Under the pieces are notes generated by a model. That model saw only the letters and a list, made by a program, of their open reading frames with translations. It was not told the origin of the DNA and did no database searches. The position numbers and the translations under genes were made by a program. A stretch of DNA of 17,281 nucleotides from DASPTT01 sp035623275 (GTDB lineage Bacteria > Actinomycetota > Acidimicrobiia > Acidimicrobiales > UBA8190): the NCBI GenBank assembly GCA_035623275.1, contig DASPTT010000031.1:1-17281 (forward strand), given 5' to 3'. Every line of letters starts with the position of its first letter. Position 1 is the stretch's first letter. Of this stretch, positions 1 to 7,422 are shown piece after piece.

Positions 1-1106
1 AGCATGGTGAAGGAGAGGAACACCACCGACAGCACCAGGCCCGTGGCGAAGGTGAACACCCAGTTGGCGGGGACCCACGTGATCGACGAGAGCAGGAAGG
101 CGGCCACGAAGACGGGGAACCCGAAGCGCATGAGGCGGTCCAGCCTCGGGTCCCGGGTCTCGGTGGTGGGCGGCGGCAGGGGCGGGTCGCACCCGGCCAG
201 CGGGTCGGTGCTCGCCTCGAGCTTGCGCATCCCGGGGTGCACGAGCAGCAGGATCACCAGCACCACGAAGGGGAAGGCGGGGCGCAGCCCGTTGGCCAGC
301 GTCGTGCCCGCGGGCAGATAGCCCCCGAGCACGCTCTGGCTCACCCCCAGCACGATGCCGCCGACGAGGGCCAGCGGGATGCTGCGCAGCGCGCCGAAGG
401 CGGCCGCGGCGATGGCCGCCACCACCAGGGTGGTGAACGACAACGGGTCCATCTGCGCGTAGAGGGGCGAGAGCAGCACGCCCGCCAATCCCGCCAGCAG
501 GCTCGAGAGCATCCATGCGCCGGCGGCCACCCATCCCGCGTTGATGCCCTCGAGCTGCACCAGGCGGCGGCTCTCGACCACGGCCCGCATGCGCAGCCCG
601 ACGGTGGTGAAGCGGAACAGCAGGCCCAGCGCCACGACCACCGCCACCGTGATGATGGTGGCGGCGAGCTCGAGGCCGTTGACCGGGTACGACCCCACGC
701 GGAAGTACACGTGGTCGGGGTCGAGGATGAGCGCCGGTGGGGCCAGGGGCTGCTTGGAGCCGAAGATGATGGCCATGGTCTGGGGGATGGCGATGAGCAG
801 GCCCAGCGCGCTGATGACCTTGGCGGTGGTCGACGCGCTGGGGATGAAGCGGAAGAGGGCGCGGTCGAAGAGGAGCCCGAGGGCCGGGGCGAGGATCACC
901 ACCGACACGACGAAGGCGGCCCACTTGGGCCAGTGGGCGGCGACCACCAGCCGGTCGAACACGTAGGCCGACACGTAGGCCTGCGCGCCGAAGGCCAGGT
1001 TGAACACGCCGGTGGCCCGGTAGGTCAGGACCAGGCCCACCGCCATGATGGCGAACACGCAGCCGTAGGGGATCCCCGGCAAGGCGTAGGTGACGAAGGT
1101 GCTCAC
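1..1106 (-). CDS. Branched-chain amino acid-type ABC transporter permease, LivH-LivM fusion (partial, runs off left edge)
   Basis: Membrane permease that would form the channel of a branched-chain-amino-acid-type (HAAT) ABC importer. The frame opens at a GTG (1106-1104) and stays open for 368 codons to the window edge, so the C-terminus is missing. Residues 1 to about 290 match a whole LivH: a first membrane helix (YALPGIPYGCVFAIMAVG), then the family signature TGVFNLAFGAQ (LivH normally has INFAHG here), then several more helices. After the HPGMRKLEA tail (near base 235) comes a proline- and charge-rich linker. Near base 130 a new hydrophobic segment starts (FPVFVAAFLLSSITWVPANW, then TGLVLSVVFLSF) that resembles the beginning of LivM. 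LivH usually ends near residue 290, so a LivH-LivM fusion is inferred, but the LivM signature itself lies outside the window. It follows the binding-protein gene by 30 bp and is very probably cotranscribed with it. No strong Shine-Dalgarno sequence precedes the GTG. Confidence 0.88.
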   Translation of the reverse strand, partial: MSTFVTYALPGIPYGCVFAIMAVGLVLTYRATGVFNLAFGAQAYVSAYVFDRLVVAAHWPKWAAFVVSVVILAPALGLLFDRALFRFIPSASTTAKVISALGLLIAIPQTMAIIFGSKQPLAPPALILDPDHVYFRVGSYPVNGLELAATIITVAVVVALGLLFRFTTVGLRMRAVVESRRLVQLEGINAGWVAAGAWMLSSLLAGLAGVLLSPLYAQMDPLSFTTLVVAAIAAAAFGALRSIPLALVGGIVLGVSQSVLGGYLPAGTTLANGLRPAFPFVVLVILLLVHPGMRKLEASTDPLAGCDPPLPPPTTETRDPRLDRLMRFGFPVFVAAFLLSSITWVPANWVFTFATGLVLSVVFLSFTM

Positions 1107-1136
1107 GGCGTCACCGAGCGGCCGACCACCGGGGCG

Positions 1137-2444
1137 TCATCCTCCGGGCAGTCCGGGCAGTCCGACCGGGCCGGTGATGGGCGTCGTCGAGTCCATGCCG
1201 TGGCAGACGAACACCTGCGAGCCGGTGCCGAGCACGGGTTTGAACGTGTCGCTGGCCGCGTCGGCCTGGATGAAGGCGATGCACGACGGGGGCGGCGAGC
1301 TGGTGTGCGACAGGGTCCAGTTCACCGGCGGGATGAGGCCGCCCCCGTTGTAGTCCGTGATCTTGTTCAGCGCGGCCACCACCTTGGCCTGGGTCGGGTC
1401 CTTGCCCGCGGCTCGCAGGCCGGTGACGAAGAGGTCGGCATTGAGCCACCCGTCGAGCGCCGTCTCGTTGTACGCACCGGAGGGCTCGTACTTCTCCATG
1501 GTGGCGATGTAGTGCTCGAGGCCGGAGTACGCACCCGGGTACAGCGCGGCCGATGCGAAGGGCACCTGCTGGTCGAGGAAGTACACCCCGTTCATGAGCG
1601 TGGGGTAGGCCTTGAGCGAGTCCTGGTCGTTCCCGTTGAACCACAGCTGCTTGACCGAGACCCCGTTCTGCTGGAGGGCACGGCTCAGGGCGATGTCGCC
1701 GTTCAGGTCGAGGCAGCTGGCAACCAGGTCGGCCTGGTGCGACTTGATCTGCAGGACGTCGGGGCTGAGGTCGGCGCCGAAGCCGACGGCGAGGTCCTGG
1801 TAGACGACGGGGACGCCGAACTTCTGCAGCGAGTTCACGACCAGCGCGCAGCCGGCGCTCGAGGCGGTGATGCCGTAGGCGACCACGGCCACCGAGTGGG
1901 CGCCGATCTCGTGGGCGAACCATGCGTCGGAGCCGTAGATGGTGGTGGTGTCGAGGTACGAGCCCTGCTGGCCGAAGAGGTTCGGGCCCGCCGACCAGTC
2001 GGCGCTGACCTCGTAGCCGAAGGTCGGGGTGCCGGTGGAGGCGAGGTACTTGGCCCCCGAGAAGAACGGGGTGCCCACGCCCACCACGGCGAAGACGTGG
2101 TCCTGGGAGACGAGGGTGCGGGCGAGGTCGCTGTCCTGGGTGGGGATGCCCTGGTCGTCGAGCTGGTACTTGAGCACCAGCTTCCGCCCGTACACGCCGC
2201 CCTGGGCGTTGACCATGTCGAAGTAGGCCTGCACGCCCTTGACGATGGGGGCGAAGTCGGCGGACACCGGGCCGGAGATGTTGGCCAGGCTCCCCACGTC
2301 GATCTCGGTGGCGCTGACACCCGGAGCGCCCGAGCTGCCGGCGGTCGCCCCTCCGGCGGCGTTCGAGCACGCGCCGAGCGCCAGCGCGAGTCCCGCCATG
2401 CTCACGGCCAGGGCCGCGCGACCACGCCGATGACCCCCCCGCAT
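1137..2444 (-). CDS. ABC transporter substrate-binding lipoprotein (LivJ/Periplasmic_6 type)
   Basis: Extracytoplasmic solute-binding protein of 435 residues. The N-terminus is a lipoprotein signal: basic residues (RGGHRRGR), a hydrophobic core, and the lipobox LGAC with Cys26 as the predicted lipidated residue, followed by a Gly/Ala/Ser-rich tether. The mature part fits the type I periplasmic binding fold of the leucine-binding family: IDVGSLANISGP near the start, GVQAYFDMVNAQGGVYGRKL (typical of LivJ, where the ligand-binding lobe begins), and FAVVGVGTPFFSG. The length suits the longer actinobacterial members of this family. The ATG start (2444-2442) has a good ribosome site, GAGGGGG, about five bases upstream. 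The next gene is the permease, with a 30-bp gap. The ligand cannot be told from the sequence: members bind amino acids, amides, urea or aromatic acids. The nearby acyl-CoA genes make a carboxylic acid possible, but that is only context. Confidence 0.93.
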   Translation of the reverse strand: MRGGHRRGRAALAVSMAGLALALGACSNAAGGATAGSSGAPGVSATEIDVGSLANISGPVSADFAPIVKGVQAYFDMVNAQGGVYGRKLVLKYQLDDQGIPTQDSDLARTLVSQDHVFAVVGVGTPFFSGAKYLASTGTPTFGYEVSADWSAGPNLFGQQGSYLDTTTIYGSDAWFAHEIGAHSVAVVAYGITASSAGCALVVNSLQKFGVPVVYQDLAVGFGADLSPDVLQIKSHQADLVASCLDLNGDIALSRALQQNGVSVKQLWFNGNDQDSLKAYPTLMNGVYFLDQQVPFASAALYPGAYSGLEHYIATMEKYEPSGAYNETALDGWLNADLFVTGLRAAGKDPTQAKVVAALNKITDYNGGGLIPPVNWTLSHTSSPPPSCIAFIQADAASDTFKPVLGTGSQVFVCHGMDSTTPITGPVGLPGLPGG

Positions 2445-2545
2445 CGAACCCCCTCTTCGCTCGGGCGACCGCCGCAGGCCCCCGGGCGGGGTGCCGGTGC
2501 ACCGCTGTCTCTCCGGGTGACGCCCACGTCAGTCGCGACGGATCC

Positions 2546-2551
2546 ACTGTA
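2546..2551 (-). promoter_or_regulatory. Candidate -10 element for the ABC transporter operon
   Basis: Read on the minus strand this is TACAGT, which fits the actinobacterial -10 pattern TAnnnT. The -35 region is poor: GCGACC, 16 bp upstream, is the best I find. Transcription would start near 2539 and leave a leader of about 95 nt before the lipoprotein start codon. A single hexamer is weak evidence. Confidence 0.3.
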
Positions 2552-2554
2552 GCC

Positions 2555-2659
2555 TTGGGTCTTGCGGGGTCGCGGGTCGCCCGGACGGCCGACCGCAACA
2601 CCCGTATCACGGTCGATTCGGACTTCGCCGGCGTCTACAGGTTCCTCCGCACCGACTGA
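2555..2659 (+). CDS. Possible 34-residue ORF or gene remnant with coding-like codon use
   Basis: A plus-strand frame from TTG (2555) to TGA (2657-2659) would encode 34 residues ending ITVDSDFAGVYRFLRTD. In its last 22 codons about 20 third positions are G or C and the residues look protein-like, as for a true gene in this genome. There is no ATG or GTG start in the frame and no convincing ribosome site. It lies antisense to the leader of the transporter operon. It may be a relic of a longer gene's C-terminus, a very small leaderless gene, or chance. I do not recognise the sequence. Confidence 0.15.
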   Translation: MGLAGSRVARTADRNTRITVDSDFAGVYRFLRTD

Positions 2660-2669
2660 CGGCCGACCG
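2584..2669. repeat. 12-bp direct repeat upstream of the transporter operon
   Basis: GACGGCCGACCG occurs at 2584-2595 and again, identical, at 2658-2669, 74 bp apart start to start. The unit is partly palindromic (ACGG...CCGT). It could be a pair of binding sites for a regulator or a recombination scar around the short coding-like segment. In DNA this GC-rich, chance is also possible. Confidence 0.4.
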
Positions 2670-2677
2670 TGGGCGCA

Positions 2678-2700
2678 GCGCCCCGCAGGGGCCGGGGCGC
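2678..2700 (-). terminator. GC-rich hairpin just downstream of the TgpA gene, possible terminator
   Basis: GCGCCCC (2678-2684) and GGGGCGC (2694-2700) form a perfect 7-bp stem with a 9-nt loop, starting four bases beyond the TgpA stop codon. There is no T-run after it on the minus strand, so it is not a classical intrinsic terminator. Actinobacteria do use stems without U-tracts, so a termination or mRNA-end role is possible but unproven. Confidence 0.3.
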
Positions 2701-2704
2701 CCTC

Positions 2705-5134
2705 TTACGTCCGTTCCCCGCTGAGCTCGGCCCGCAGGCCGGCCTCGAGCGCCCGCGCCCGGGCCGCGTCCTCCGCCGTGCAGCGGTGCGGGCCATACGC
2801 CGCGGTGGTGGCCAGCGCGGCCAAGGTGCGGTAGTCCCCGACGTCGAGGCGCGGGCCGAGGGCGGGAGCCGGCGTGCGCCCGGAGGGAGGGCCGCGACGG
2901 TGGCCCCGGGCGGCCATCGCCGCGTCGACACGGGCGGCGTGCTCGGCGGGCGTCTCGCCGGGGCGGCGACCGAGCGACACCCGGGCCAGCGCGGCCTCGG
3001 TGTGGCGGAACGACGTGAGGACGTCGTCGGCCGGCACCGTCGGCCGGCGTGCCCGGCGACGCTGGCGTCCGCGCGCGGCCCAGTGCGAGGCCCACCGTCG
3101 CAGGGCGCGTCGCCGCGCGCGTCGCCGGCGGGCGACGAGCAGCACCGCCGCCACCGTCGCCGCCGTTGCCGCGGCCGCGCCGAGGAGGATCGTCGGTGCG
3201 CCGCTCGACCCGCCGGTGCCCTGGTGCACGCGGCGCGCAGCGGCGCCGGCACCGCCGGGGACGAGGTTGGCCAGCCCGGCGCCCAGGCCCGGCGGGGTGG
3301 TCACGTCGGTGCCGCGTGGCTGCGTGCGGTCGGCTCCCGTCCCCGCCGCCTCGGTGCCGAGGCGCACCGACGGCGGGGTGCCGTTCCCGCCGGGGGTGGG
3401 CTCGAACGAGACCCAGCCCACGCCCGGCCCGAGGTAGACCTCGGGCCAGCTGTGCGCGTCCGCGCCGAGCACGTCGTAGGTGGTGCCGTGGGCCTCGCCC
3501 GTGCTGAAGCCCACGGCCACCCGGGTGGGGAGGCCGACGGCGCGGGCCAGGACGGCGAAGGCGCCGGCGAACTGCTGGCAGAACCCGGCCCTCGTGTCGA
3601 ACAGGAAGGCGGCCAGCGGGTCGGCGCCGCCGCTGACCGGGGGCTGCAACGTGTAGCGGAACCGGCCGGAGTCGAAGAAGCGGACCAGCGCGTCGGATTC
3701 GGCGAGCGGGCCGGTGCTGCCGGCCACGATGCGATGGGCCAGCGCCACCACGGCCGGCGACAGGGCGGGCAGCGCCAGGTAGGGTCCCAGCGCGCTCGGA
3801 GCAACCCCTGTGTAGAGGGCGGCCGCGCTGCCGCCGCCGGCGTCGGGGGCGGGGGGGACCCGCGCCCGGACCGCGTAGCGGGTCCCGGCGCCGGAGAAGG
3901 CGGTGGCCTCGACGCTGCCGCCCGCGGTCACCCGCAACGAACCCGCGTCCTCCCCCGCCACCGCCGTGGCGCCGGGCGGGGCCGGCAGGAGCGTGCTGCG
4001 CAGCCCCTCCACCTGCACCGAGGCGACGAACGTGCCCGCGGTCGGCTCCGGGAGCCGCGACGACAGGGTGGACTCCTGGGCCGTCCACTCCACCCCGTCG
4101 TACTGGGTCAGCACCGCCACCTGCCAGTAGGTGGGGACGGGCGAGCGGGCACGGAACATGAGCGTGGTGTCGCTGGCCCCGCTGGGAGCGGCCAGGCTGT
4201 CGAGCAGGGCGACCGTCCCCGGTGAGCCACCGCCACCACCAGCGCCCACGCCGGCCACCGGATGGGGGAAGGCGTCCACCCGCATGCTGCCCAGCGCCGG
4301 CCCCATGCCCAGGACGACCGCGGCGGTGACGGCGAGCATCGCACTCGATGCGAGGAGCCCCGCCGGCGGGCGGTGCGCCCGTCGCCGGCGCGCCCCCGGG
4401 CGGGGCCGCCCCGGGGGCTCTGCGGCGATCGACGGCCGGGCCGCCGGCGCGAACAGGACCACGGCCAGCGCGAAGGCGAGGGTGGCGCCGACTCGGGCCC
4501 GATCCGAGCTGAGCAGCGCCGCGTAGGCGAACAACCCGGTCGCCGGGAGCACGGCGACGAGCGGGGGCACGCGCCCGGAGCGCCAGGACCAGGCGAGCAG
4601 GCACCGTCCCATGACCGCCACCAGCCCCGCGCCCAGCGCCAGGCACAGGACCACGCCGGTCGTTGGGGCCAGGGGCGTGGGCCCGGCGGTGATGACGGCG
4701 CCCGCCTCCTGCAACCAGGACATCGCGCTGCGCCAGGTGGTGATGTCCGGCACGCCCCAGCGGGTCGCCGGCCACAACAGGGTCCAACAGGCGACCAGGA
4801 CGACGGCGACCGCGCCCAGTGCGGCGCACCCCGACGCGCGCACGGCCCTCGCCCAGCCCGGTCGCGACGGGTCCGGTCGCGACGGGTCGGGTCGCGACGG
4901 GTCGGGTCGCCACTGGCCCGGGTCCCGCAGGCTCGCCCCGCTCGGCGCCAGGCGTGAGGCCAGCGAGACCACGAGGTGACCGGCCAGCACGCAGGCGGCG
5001 ACGGGCACGACCACGCGCGCGCTGGCCGGCCCGGTGGTGAGGCGCCCCGCGCCGAGTCCCGCCGTCAAGGCCACGAGCGCCAGCGCCACGTCCGCCCCCA
5101 CCGGCTCGCGTCCGCGGGAGGGCGGGCCGCTCAC
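2705..5134 (-). CDS. TgpA-type membrane transglutaminase-like protein (TgpA_N, transglutaminase core, DUF4129)
   Basis: Multi-pass membrane protein of 809 residues with an extracytoplasmic transglutaminase/papain-like domain. Six to seven N-terminal helices lie at about 14-32, 40-60, 101-121, 159-181, 190-209, 215-231 and 259-282. The transglutaminase core shows Cys519 (AGFCQQFAGAFAVLARAVG), His561 (DAHSWPEVY) and an acidic residue, Glu578 (WVSFEPTPG), matching the Cys-His-Asp/Glu triad. A last helix (about 647-669) and a basic cytoplasmic tail ending in a DUF4129-like helix pair follow. The real substrate of this family is unknown. I chose GTG 5134 because it overlaps the stop codon of the DUF58 gene (GTGA), giving translational coupling; the frame is open farther upstream, but that part is antisense noise inside DUF58. 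A PDPSR repeat lies in the loop after helix 2. Confidence 0.93.
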   Translation of the reverse strand: MSGPPSRGREPVGADVALALVALTAGLGAGRLTTGPASARVVVPVAACVLAGHLVVSLASRLAPSGASLRDPGQWRPDPSRPDPSRPDPSRPGWARAVRASGCAALGAVAVVLVACWTLLWPATRWGVPDITTWRSAMSWLQEAGAVITAGPTPLAPTTGVVLCLALGAGLVAVMGRCLLAWSWRSGRVPPLVAVLPATGLFAYAALLSSDRARVGATLAFALAVVLFAPAARPSIAAEPPGRPRPGARRRRAHRPPAGLLASSAMLAVTAAVVLGMGPALGSMRVDAFPHPVAGVGAGGGGGSPGTVALLDSLAAPSGASDTTLMFRARSPVPTYWQVAVLTQYDGVEWTAQESTLSSRLPEPTAGTFVASVQVEGLRSTLLPAPPGATAVAGEDAGSLRVTAGGSVEATAFSGAGTRYAVRARVPPAPDAGGGSAAALYTGVAPSALGPYLALPALSPAVVALAHRIVAGSTGPLAESDALVRFFDSGRFRYTLQPPVSGGADPLAAFLFDTRAGFCQQFAGAFAVLARAVGLPTRVAVGFSTGEAHGTTYDVLGADAHSWPEVYLGPGVGWVSFEPTPGGNGTPPSVRLGTEAAGTGADRTQPRGTDVTTPPGLGAGLANLVPGGAGAAARRVHQGTGGSSGAPTILLGAAAATAATVAAVLLVARRRRARRRALRRWASHWAARGRQRRRARRPTVPADDVLTSFRHTEAALARVSLGRRPGETPAEHAARVDAAMAARGHRRGPPSGRTPAPALGPRLDVGDYRTLAALATTAAYGPHRCTAEDAARARALEAGLRAELSGERT
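4860..4919. repeat. 15-nt tandem repeat, 3 copies plus a degenerate fourth, inside the TgpA gene
   Basis: Units GGTCGCGACGGGTCC/G at 4860-4874, 4875-4889 and 4890-4904, then a degenerate copy at 4905-4919. On the coding strand each unit encodes PDPSR, giving three PDPSR units in a loop between membrane helices 2 and 3. The unit length is a multiple of three, so copy changes would keep the frame. Confidence 0.9.
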
Positions 5135-6303
5135 CGCACCACCATCACCGACGTGCGCCGGGAGAGGGCCTCGGGGAGCACCTCCTCGCCCGCGCCGTGC
5201 GCGGTGACGAGCACCTGGCCGGCGTCGCCGACGTTCTCGGTCGCCCACAGCGCGCCCGCGCTGTCGTACGCGTGCCAGCGTGCGGCGTCCTCGCGCCGCG
5301 GTGTGCTCGGCCCGATCATGGCCAGTGCGCGCAGCAGCGCACGCGTCCCGGCGCCACCTGGCGCCAGCAGCACGCGCTCGCCCGCGCTCGTGCACAGCTC
5401 CACCGCCGTGCCCTCGGCCAGCGCCCGCACCCCGAGGCCGGCCACCGCGGAGACGGCCGCCTCGAGCGACGCCGACGGGGCGCCCGGGCGGACGTCGACG
5501 AGCAGGGTCAGGCGGGCGACGTCACCCGACGTGAACTCGCGCACCACGAGGTCGCCGCTGCGCGCCAGGGCCTGCCAGTGCAGGCGGGTCAGGCGGTCAC
5601 CGGGGACGTAGGGCCGCAGCGAGTCCAGCTCGTCGCCCGCCGGGCGCGGCGCGCCGGGCAGGTCCCGCGGTGCCGCCCCCGACGGGCGCCCACCGCCGCA
5701 TCGCGCCGGCGGGGCGTGGAGCGCGCCGGGCGGAACCGGGACCGGACACACGAGCAGCCGGGTCGTCGGGCCGGAGCCGACGGCCGAGGCGAAGAGGCCG
5801 AGCGGGTCCTCGCACCAGAGCCGGGGGCCCGCCAGCTCGACCACGCCGCGTGCGGCGGTGGGGACGGGCACGGGAAGCACCACCTGGCCGCCGGCCGGGA
5901 TGCCGGCGACGACGAGGTCGCCCCGTCGCGGGCGACGGGCCCGGCCGCCTCCCCCGCCCGGCGCCCGGCCCTCGGGTCGCCCGCCCAGCCCCGGGTGCGA
6001 CACGAGCCAGCACCGGCCCGGGTCCTCCAGGCGCAATGGCGCCAGGCGCCGCGCCGGCGCGCGCAGCACCACACGGGCATGGACCTCGTCGCCGACCATG
6101 GCCTCGGGCACGGGGACCGCGGCGGCGGTCTCCAGCGCGCCGCGGGCGCGGCGGGCGCGCAGGGGCGCCACGAGCGCCGCGGCCGCCAGGAGCGCCCCGG
6201 CCGCCAGGGCCAGGAGGACGAACTCCTCGACGCCGAGCGGGATGCCGACCAGGGCCAGGACGACCGCCGTCGTCCCCAGCACCCACGCGCGCGACGTCGG
6301 CAC
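5131..6303 (-). CDS. DUF58 domain protein
   Basis: Protein of 390 residues with two membrane segments at the N-terminus (about 7-22 and 27-47) and a long soluble part. The DUF58 hallmark is clear at about 229-256: LRPYVPGDRLTRLHWQALAR followed by SGDLVVREF. Before it comes a beta-rich region (about 60-165) typical of these proteins, and after it a von Willebrand A-like fold start (LTLLVDVRPG). DUF58 proteins nearly always sit with MoxR ATPases and often with TgpA transglutaminases, exactly as here, and are thought to act with the ATPase in assembling or folding envelope factors. The GTG start (6303) lies 21 bp after the ATPase stop with a GGGGCGA/GCAGG-type ribosome site. Its stop overlaps the start of the next gene. 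The molecular role is unknown for the family as a whole. Confidence 0.93.
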   Translation of the reverse strand: MPTSRAWVLGTTAVVLALVGIPLGVEEFVLLALAAGALLAAAALVAPLRARRARGALETAAAVPVPEAMVGDEVHARVVLRAPARRLAPLRLEDPGRCWLVSHPGLGGRPEGRAPGGGGGRARRPRRGDLVVAGIPAGGQVVLPVPVPTAARGVVELAGPRLWCEDPLGLFASAVGSGPTTRLLVCPVPVPPGALHAPPARCGGGRPSGAAPRDLPGAPRPAGDELDSLRPYVPGDRLTRLHWQALARSGDLVVREFTSGDVARLTLLVDVRPGAPSASLEAAVSAVAGLGVRALAEGTAVELCTSAGERVLLAPGGAGTRALLRALAMIGPSTPRREDAARWHAYDSAGALWATENVGDAGQVLVTAHGAGEEVLPEALSRRTSVMVVR

Positions 6304-6324
6304 CCTGCTCGCCCCGGTCGCCCC

Positions 6325-7359
6325 TCAGCCGCCGCCCACGGGCACGGGGACCCGCTCCAGGATCTCGGCGATCGTGGCCGACGTGGTGGCGCCGGTGAGC
6401 TCGGCGGCGGGGTGGCCCAGGATCCGATGGGCCAGCGTCGGCTCGGCCACGGCCTTGACGTCGTCGGGTGTGACGAAGTCGCGCCCCTGGGCCAGCGCCA
6501 CGGCGACGGCCGCCCGCAGGACCGACAGTGCGGCGCGCGGCGACGCGCCCACGGACACGTCGGGGTGGGCGCGGGTGGCGCCGACAACGTCGAGGATGTA
6601 CTGGCGCAGCGCAGGCGCGACGTACGCCGCGCGCAGGGCCGCGGCGAAGTCGGCGAGGAACCCCGGGCCGGCCACCACCGGCAGCTCCTCGGGCGCCGGG
6701 CGCGCGTTGCTGGCGCGGAGCAACTCGTCCTCGGTGGCGCGGTCGGGATATCCCAGCGACAGGCGCATGAGGAACCGGTCGCGCTGGCTCTGGGGGAGGG
6801 GGAAGGTGCCCGCCGCGTCGTAGGGGTTCTGCGTGGCGATCACCATGAACGGACGGGGCAGGGAATGGCTGGTGCCGTCCACGCTGACCTGGTGCTCCTC
6901 CATGGCCTCGAGCAGGGCCGACTGCGCCTTGGGCGAGGCCCGGTTGAGCTCGTCCGCCAGCAGCACGTTGGTGAACAGCGGGCCGGGCCGAAAGGCCAGC
7001 CGGCCGCTGTCGCGGTCGAGGACGACGGCGCCGGTGACGTCGGCCGGCAGGAGATCCGCGGTGAACTGCACCCGGGTGAATTCGAGTCCGATGGCGCGGG
7101 CGAGGGCCTTGGCCAGGGTGGTCTTGCCCACGCCGGGGTGGTCCTCCACCAGCAGGTGGCCGCCGGCGAGCAGGCAGCACAGCGCCAGGCGGACGGGCCG
7201 GTCGTCGCCCAGGAAGGCGGCGCGGACGACGGCCACGACCTGCTCGAACGTGCCGGCCAGGGCTGCCGGCCCGGGCGTGCCCGGCCCGGGCGTGCCCGGC
7301 CCGGGCGGCGTCGCCCCCTCCAGCGCCACCACCTCGGCCCCCTCCGGCACCGCAGACAC
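6325..7359 (-). CDS. MoxR-family AAA+ ATPase
   Basis: AAA+ ATPase of about 344 residues. Walker A is DHPGVGKTTLAKAL (about 73-86), Walker B is NVLLADELNR (about 131-140), sensor 1 is ATQNP (about 175-179), an SQRDRF arginine-finger segment lies near 191-196, and the C-terminal lid has SPRAALSVLRAAVAVAL. FTADLLPADVTG and EAMEEHQVSVDG are MoxR family marks. MoxR proteins act as chaperone-like ATPases with partners encoded beside them, here DUF58 and TgpA. The start is uncertain. GTG 7359 gives normal family length. An in-frame ATG at 7407 would add 16 residues, but it lies in a 16-nt tandem repeat whose copy number would shift the frame. The open frame continues far upstream, antisense to the CoA-transferase gene, and is not real there. 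A Pro/Gly-rich segment near residues 18-31 comes from another short tandem repeat. Confidence 0.93.
   Translation of the reverse strand: MSAVPEGAEVVALEGATPPGPGTPGPGTPGPAALAGTFEQVVAVVRAAFLGDDRPVRLALCCLLAGGHLLVEDHPGVGKTTLAKALARAIGLEFTRVQFTADLLPADVTGAVVLDRDSGRLAFRPGPLFTNVLLADELNRASPKAQSALLEAMEEHQVSVDGTSHSLPRPFMVIATQNPYDAAGTFPLPQSQRDRFLMRLSLGYPDRATEDELLRASNARPAPEELPVVAGPGFLADFAAALRAAYVAPALRQYILDVVGATRAHPDVSVGASPRAALSVLRAAVAVALAQGRDFVTPDDVKAVAEPTLAHRILGHPAAELTGATTSATIAEILERVPVPVGGG
7268..7307. repeat. 15-nt tandem repeat (about 2.7 copies) in the MoxR gene
   Basis: GGCCCGGGCGTGCCC at 7268-7282 and 7283-7297, then a partial copy to 7307. It encodes the repeated PGPGT residues in the N-terminal tail of the ATPase, ahead of the AAA+ core, where variation should be tolerated. 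Confidence 0.88.
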
Positions 7360-7374
7360 CGCGGCGAGCCTAGG

Positions 7375-7422
7375 TCGGCCTCGCGCCCGATCGGCCTCGC
7401 GCCCCATCCGCCTCGCGCGGGC
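7375..7422. repeat. 16-nt tandem repeat, three imperfect copies, between the CoA-transferase and MoxR genes
   Basis: Copies start TCGGCCTCGCGCCC at 7375-7390 and 7391-7406, with a diverged third copy at 7407-7422 that reaches the first base of the CoA-transferase stop codon. The 16-nt period is not a multiple of three, so copy changes would break any reading frame through it. This supports placing the MoxR start downstream at 7359. Confidence 0.8.

Larger units (their letters stand above)
2445..2704. other. Intergenic leader between the TgpA gene and the ABC transporter operon
   Basis: This is the longest gene-free stretch (260 bp) and it lies upstream of the transporter operon. It contains a weak minus-strand -10 candidate (2546-2551), a small stem with a four-base loop (arms 2490-2494 and 2499-2503, GGTGC/GCACC), a 7-bp stem just after the TgpA stop (2678-2700), a 12-bp direct repeat (2584-2595 and 2658-2669), and a short plus-strand frame with coding-like codon use (2555-2659). 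The bases from about 2545 to 2450 would form a transcribed leader of about 95 nt. I could not match it to a known riboswitch. Confidence 0.6.

Noticed and set aside
2485..2525. Resemblance of the leader (GGAGAGAC then GGTGC...GCACC) to a glycine riboswitch
   Set aside because: The conserved core between the stems is missing, so the likeness is limited to a few common bases.
237..2552. 771-residue open frame on the plus strand
   Set aside because: It is antisense to the permease and lipoprotein genes, and its translation is a low-complexity His/Arg/Gly/Asp/Glu-rich string with no domain. Such mirror frames are expected at this GC content.
6325..7359. MoxR ATPase as part of an anti-phage or other new defence system
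   Set aside because: It sits with DUF58 and TgpA, the ordinary housekeeping-type arrangement, with no nuclease, protease or toxin-like partner in view.
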